Assembly (NCBI GenBank): GCA_017437905.1
Contig: JAFRWY010000026.1
Location: 1-41,895, forward strand
Direction of reading: 5' to 3'
Source of the DNA: Eubacterium sp.
GTDB lineage: Bacteria; Bacillota; Clostridia; Lachnospirales; Lachnospiraceae
Length of the DNA stretch: 41,895 bases
Shown one piece after another: positions 38,257-41,895 of the stretch; the stretch's first letter is position 1; every line of letters starts with the position of its first letter. A program made the translations under genes and the position numbers. The notes beneath the pieces were generated by a model. It saw nothing but the letters and a program-made list of their open reading frames with translations, made no database searches and was not told the DNA's origin.

Positions 38257-41079
38257 CTACGATTTCTTATTCGTCTTCCCCTTTTTTCGAGCAGGGATCA
38301 CGACGATAAATACAACCACAGCTGCAAGGATCAACAAACTTGCAACGATAACGATTATGACCCATACAGTAGACGACTTCTTCTCCGCAGACCTTTTACC
38401 CGTGCTCATTCGGTCCAAAAAAGACTTACTGCCATCCGAAGACAGCTCTTCCGTATTCTCATCTTCCGTTCCTGACTGTGGACCGGATACCGTTTCATTT
38501 CCGGATTCATCCACCACGCCTGTTATATTCCCGGCATCATCCAAAACATGAAGTGTCACCTCGGATTTACCGTCAATGTCTGCTGAAAAACGCTTTTCTT
38601 TTTCAACCTTCACATTGGAGAACGTCTTTTCGGAGATCACATCTCCGGAAACGATTTCCTTCAGCTTCTGTGAATACTCCATCGTTCCCGTATCTGTTCC
38701 ATAGAATTCAATCGTATACTCAACAGAATCATCTGCCACGACATACTTCTCTTCTCCGTCAACAAATATCATAACAAGGCTGTTTTCCGCATCGTTATAA
38801 ACATTTTCACCCTCCGTGTATCCATAAACCGTCCCGTCTTTTCCGATCACTTTGATATCCACCGGGCAATGGATCGAACTGAAGGAATAGTTATTCTTTG
38901 CCCCGCTTCCTACGTTATCCGGAACATCCGTGATCAGCATTCCCAGATATGTCTGCGTCAGATGATGATAGAACGGATTTGCACTGGCCCATTTATTATT
39001 CCAAAAGCCGTCATAAACCTTTTTCTTCCCCTCATCAAAAAGATCATCGTTGTACCACCAGTCATGTCCGTAACGCTTCGTATACAGTCCACCTACATCT
39101 CCCAGGATAAACGGAATAAAATCCTTATTATTCACGATATTATGGATATTGTTATAACTCTTTGTATCAGAAGAAGTTGCATACTGTGGTGCTGCAAAGG
39201 TATATACGAAAACATTCTTTTTATCCATCTTCTCGGTCGTGCAGAGATAGTCTCCCAGCAATCCGGATACTGCACCTCCCAGACTATGTCCGGTCACATA
39301 AAACAGAAGATTATTTTTATTTACCTTGATTCCGTAATACTCTTCCAAACCTTTTATGTATTTTGACAGTTCACTGCCGACATTATCCCGGGCATAATGG
39401 AAGCCGTCAAGCAAAGCAGCCAAATCCGTCAACACATCCGCGAGACCTGTTGTTCCTTTCACAACCACCGTTACCAGAATCTTTGTTTTTCCATTGATTT
39501 TTATTTTTCTGGATGCAAACATCGTGGAAGGTCTGGAAAGTTCGATTCCCTGATCAAAATGATAATCATGCAGGTTTTCAAACCCCATTTTCCCCAGAAG
39601 ATCTGTCAGCTCACCTTTCCCCCGTGTCGCCACCTGACTGAGGACTAACCCGGCTACTGCAAGATCATGATCATATTCGTCGGCATTTTTATTAAACATA
39701 CTCCATCCCCAGCGAACATCGATCTCGGTATTTTCGAACTTGATACCATGGATGGTATTAATACTATTATCTCTGGCCTCTTTTTTTGTCGGGTCAAGTG
39801 TTGATTCCTTCACTTTGATTCCATCCAGCTTATCATATAATGGCTCATCATCAATATAATAAACCGTCCAATATCCATGGTCCAGAATGGTTTTATAGCC
39901 AAGGACTGCATATCTGGTAAGATATTCCCACTTATCCTCAGGATTCTCCATGCCGCTGATCAATGTATAGGTGACATGATAGATACCATTAATGTGTTCC
40001 ACCTCACTTACTCTTGCAGCGGAAAGATATGTATGTCCGGAATGGCGTCCGATATAATAAGTCCCATCAAGAAACTCACGCGCCTTAATTGATTTTTCCT
40101 TTATCTGATCAACTGATCCTTTCTCCCAATTAAGGATATCCCGTAGATACCATTCTACAAATTCTTCATCCAAACCATAACTCCCATGATAAAGCTGGTC
40201 ATGGCCCAGAATTTCGGCAGTTTCTTCATCCGAATAATAATCACCGTTACTATCAGAGAAGCAATCAGAAAGACCATCATATTTATTGATATCAAAATAA
40301 CGACTGCTCAAACTACATGAAAAAGTGAAATATAAACCGAAATAACTATCTAACGGATTCCTGTAATCGTATAGTCCATTGCCTAACCCCCCAAGGAAAT
40401 CCTCCATCATGTCATATTCATAATATGAATCATCCATTTCATTTAATGCAGTAGCACACATCTTCATCTGATTCAAAAGCTCATTGATGGATTTGTAATA
40501 AATTGATCTTAATAATAATGGTGCATCCTGTTTTGTATTTATGTCTGTTTCTTTTAATACAATCTTATGCTTTTCAATGCCATACTCAAAAAATGTGTCC
40601 TCGGTTCTTGGCATCCAGCTTTCCCCATTGAATGTATATCGCCATATAAACTGATTATAATATTCTTTATTATAATCAAAAAACGTCTTACCCTGTTCTT
40701 CAACTCCATACAATGAACCACCATATCCGTTTTCCGTCATATAACCGGTAATAAGATACGTGCTTCCTAAAAAAACAACCGAGTCATCAACAATCGAATA
40801 CACATAGGTTTTTACGCTTTCCGAACCGGAAGTCAGTGTAAGTTCAGGACATCCGTCATGATCAATATCATAGAGATAGCCATAGATTTCATACTGAGTT
40901 CCAAATTCCTGTCCGTTATTCAAATACGCATCATCCATAAGGAAAACGGTATAAATGTCTGCCCATTTTTCAGCTCTCATTTTAGCCGCTCTGACCGGCA
41001 TGGGTAGAATAAGAGACAACAGAATAAAGAAGACCTGGTACAACCCGATCAGACGTTTTTTCTTCATGGATTCAATCAT
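38257..41079 (-). CDS. Membrane-anchored extracellular class 3 lipase
   Basis: 940 residues. Signal peptide (about 1-32), an N-terminal region with Ca-loop-like sequences (DIDHDGCPEL at 71-80; SDSNGDYYSDEE) and a long region of unknown fold. An alpha/beta-hydrolase lipase_3 domain follows, with nucleophile elbow TGHSLGGAVSGLLGDYL (Ser about 599), FVYTFAAPQYAT, NNKDFIPFILG (candidate Asp) and NPFYHHLTQTYLG (candidate His). Then come a beta-rich module, TEELSSDG, one transmembrane helix (VWVIIVIVASLLILAAVVV) and a basic stop (KKGKTNKKS). The ATG at 41079 has AAGGAG at 7 nt. The substrate is unknown. The coding DNA is clearly more AT-rich than the left half of the window. Confidence 0.85.
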   Translation of the reverse strand: MIESMKKKRLIGLYQVFFILLSLILPMPVRAAKMRAEKWADIYTVFLMDDAYLNNGQEFGTQYEIYGYLYDIDHDGCPELTLTSGSESVKTYVYSIVDDSVVFLGSTYLITGYMTENGYGGSLYGVEEQGKTFFDYNKEYYNQFIWRYTFNGESWMPRTEDTFFEYGIEKHKIVLKETDINTKQDAPLLLRSIYYKSINELLNQMKMCATALNEMDDSYYEYDMMEDFLGGLGNGLYDYRNPLDSYFGLYFTFSCSLSSRYFDINKYDGLSDCFSDSNGDYYSDEETAEILGHDQLYHGSYGLDEEFVEWYLRDILNWEKGSVDQIKEKSIKAREFLDGTYYIGRHSGHTYLSAARVSEVEHINGIYHVTYTLISGMENPEDKWEYLTRYAVLGYKTILDHGYWTVYYIDDEPLYDKLDGIKVKESTLDPTKKEARDNSINTIHGIKFENTEIDVRWGWSMFNKNADEYDHDLAVAGLVLSQVATRGKGELTDLLGKMGFENLHDYHFDQGIELSRPSTMFASRKIKINGKTKILVTVVVKGTTGLADVLTDLAALLDGFHYARDNVGSELSKYIKGLEEYYGIKVNKNNLLFYVTGHSLGGAVSGLLGDYLCTTEKMDKKNVFVYTFAAPQYATSSDTKSYNNIHNIVNNKDFIPFILGDVGGLYTKRYGHDWWYNDDLFDEGKKKVYDGFWNNKWASANPFYHHLTQTYLGMLITDVPDNVGSGAKNNYSFSSIHCPVDIKVIGKDGTVYGYTEGENVYNDAENSLVMIFVDGEEKYVVADDSVEYTIEFYGTDTGTMEYSQKLKEIVSGDVISEKTFSNVKVEKEKRFSADIDGKSEVTLHVLDDAGNITGVVDESGNETVSGPQSGTEDENTEELSSDGSKSFLDRMSTGKRSAEKKSSTVWVIIVIVASLLILAAVVVFIVVIPARKKGKTNKKS

Positions 41080-41265
41080 CGTCATACTCCTTCAGTTCAT
41101 CTACACTATGGTCTTTCATAAACTGGAATTCTTCACTGTTTGATACGCAAACGCTCGAATGCACTTTTTTCGAACAAGCCACCGTAGTCAGTCGAATGGA
41201 ACTCAAGGATCTCATTAAGATACAATTTATGTGGATCCGGATGAGGTCTTAAGTAGCATTCCATA
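41080..41265 (-). other. Gap upstream of the lipase; no convincing gene
   Basis: 186 nt between the lipase start and the paralogue remnant. Two short minus-strand frames are open: 41133-41264, 43 codons beginning MECYLRPHPD, and an overlapping 47-codon frame ending EYDDD at 41072. Neither has a good ribosome binding site or a recognisable family. They may be the eroded 3' end of a mobile or surface gene. No clear promoter was found. Confidence 0.4.
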
Positions 41266-41712
41266 TCATTTTTTCTTCTTTTTTCTGGTTCTTATGAGCA
41301 AATAAAAACCAACAACCGCTGCCACAATGACAAACGCCCCGATTACAATGATCAAAATCACGCTCCGGTTGGCATTCTTAGCTTTTGATTTTTTTGTCCC
41401 AAACCCGATTCCATCCGAGCTTAATTCTTCTGAATCTGTCTCTTCTATCTCTTCTGTCTCTGCTCTGCTGACCTGAAGTTCAACTTTATCAAGATCCGTG
41501 TCCACAGGAATATCCGTATTCAGTTTATCCCCTTTAGAAATGATCATTGTCTCAAACTCTTTTTTCTCACGATACACTCCTTCTTCTTCATTAAAATCTC
41601 TCTCTATCATGTAATCCACGGAGCCTTCTGCCAGGGAATCAATTTCCACCCGGATATCCATCTCTTCTGAGAACTCAATTATCTTTATGTCACCGATACA
41701 ATACGGTGTCAC
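41266..41712 (-). pseudogene. C-terminal remnant of a lipase-like surface protein
   Basis: 149 codons from a GTG at 41712; the frame stays open upstream to about 41832 without a good start. SVDYMIERDFNEEEGVY..KKEFETMIISKGD aligns with SVEYTIEFYGTDTGTMEYSQKLKEIVSGD of the neighbouring lipase. Both continue with an ELSSDG stretch, one transmembrane helix and a lysine-rich end (RTRKKKKK). It lacks signal peptide and enzyme domain. The likeliest explanation is that a tandem paralogue lost its 5' part, probably through insertion of the element whose transposase starts at 41839. It could also be expressed as a small membrane protein. Confidence 0.6.
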
Positions 41713-41779
41713 CTTATCCGTGTATTTACTATAGGTTTCATCGCCGTTCGTAATACTAGTATAAATGTTTTTAAATAAA

Positions 41780-41808
41780 TGGACTTTATTTCTGTTTTCT
41801 GGTATAAT
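41780..41808 (+). promoter_or_regulatory. Promoter of the edge transposase gene
   Basis: TGGACT (41780-41785), 17 nt, TATAAT (41803-41808), about 30 nt before the ATG at 41839. The AT-rich sequence just upstream (near 41760) may contain the end of the insertion element. Confidence 0.5.
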
Positions 41809-41838
41809 GCTCTTATCATACCGAAAGGGGCATTATCC

Positions 41839-41895
41839 ATGGGCAGAAAAGCAACTACAATCACATTAAGTGACGATGATCGTTCATATCTTGAA
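41839..41895 (+). CDS. IS630-like transposase, first 19 codons (runs off the right edge)
   Basis: MGRKATTITLSDDDRSYLE resembles the start of IS630-family transposases (basic lead, then TLSDxERxxLE, the beginning of a helix-turn-helix). AAAGGGG lies 8 nt upstream of the ATG. It is the only plus-strand protein start at this end and faces away from the truncated surface gene. Only 57 nt are visible, so the family call is tentative; another helix-turn-helix DNA-binding protein is possible. Confidence 0.5.
   Translation, partial: MGRKATTITLSDDDRSYLE

Overview
The window looks like chromosomal DNA of a Gram-positive Clostridia species, most likely Lachnospiraceae-like. The reasons are the clostridial/bacillary gene order cysE-cysS-mrnC-rlmB-sigH, a sporulation-type sigma-H, strong AGGAGG ribosome binding sites, TTGACA/TATAAT promoters, a lipobox lipoprotein and choline-binding-type cell-wall repeats. 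Nearly all genes lie on the minus strand. The exceptions are a tRNA-Thr, a LysR regulator and a transposase start at the right edge.

Layout, left to right. (1) 0-2.1 kb: the 5' end of glnS, and upstream of it a membrane-anchored surface protein with a cohesin-like domain. (2) 2.3-2.45 kb: tRNA-Thr(GGT) with its own promoter and terminator. (3) 2.5-6.8 kb: sigH, rlmB, mrnC, cysS and cysE. (4) 7.0-8.8 kb: a Fur-family regulator (probably Zur) and a zinc-binding lipoprotein (ZnuA type) with no permease or ATPase genes beside them. A consensus promoter here carries two dyad operators, and two inverted copies of a palindromic repeat flank the pair. (5) 8.8-15 kb: dprA, comM, a PAP2 phosphatase, a flavin-reductase-like protein and two CobW-type GTPases. 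One GTPase has a long histidine-rich metal-binding array. The other is fused to a YcgQ-like (DUF1980/TIGR03943) domain. (6) 15-19.3 kb: glgB, a DUF1015 protein and a P-loop kinase-like protein.

(7) 19.4-30 kb is an amino-acid biosynthesis block: leuC-leuD-leuB-ilvD-ilvB-serC-serA-asd, read from right to left. A divergent LysR-type regulator sits at its head, with an inverted repeat centred near -65 of the inferred leuC start. The block covers leucine and branched-chain synthesis, serine synthesis and the aspartate-semialdehyde branch point, but leuA, ilvC and ilvN are not present. Its gaps are filled with copies of a palindromic repeat (ATTCTTCGCT / CTCAGAATGAC type).

(8) 31-41.9 kb is a cell-surface region: a small membrane protein preceded by 11-bp-phased direct repeats, an EF-hand/leucine-rich-repeat protein with cell-wall-binding repeats, a ricin-lectin/Ig-like protein with ten such repeats, and a membrane-anchored class 3 lipase. 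It ends in a C-terminal remnant of a lipase-like paralogue and the start of an IS630-like transposase. The right part is visibly more AT-rich, which suggests an accessory, exchanged region.

The most unusual items are the metal-homeostasis set (orphan zur-znuA plus the CobW-DUF1980 fusion), the structured repeats around it, the intrinsic-terminator-like hairpin antisense inside the LysR gene, and the surface lipase/lectin/LRR cluster. No CRISPR array, phage, toxin-antitoxin or clear defence system was seen.
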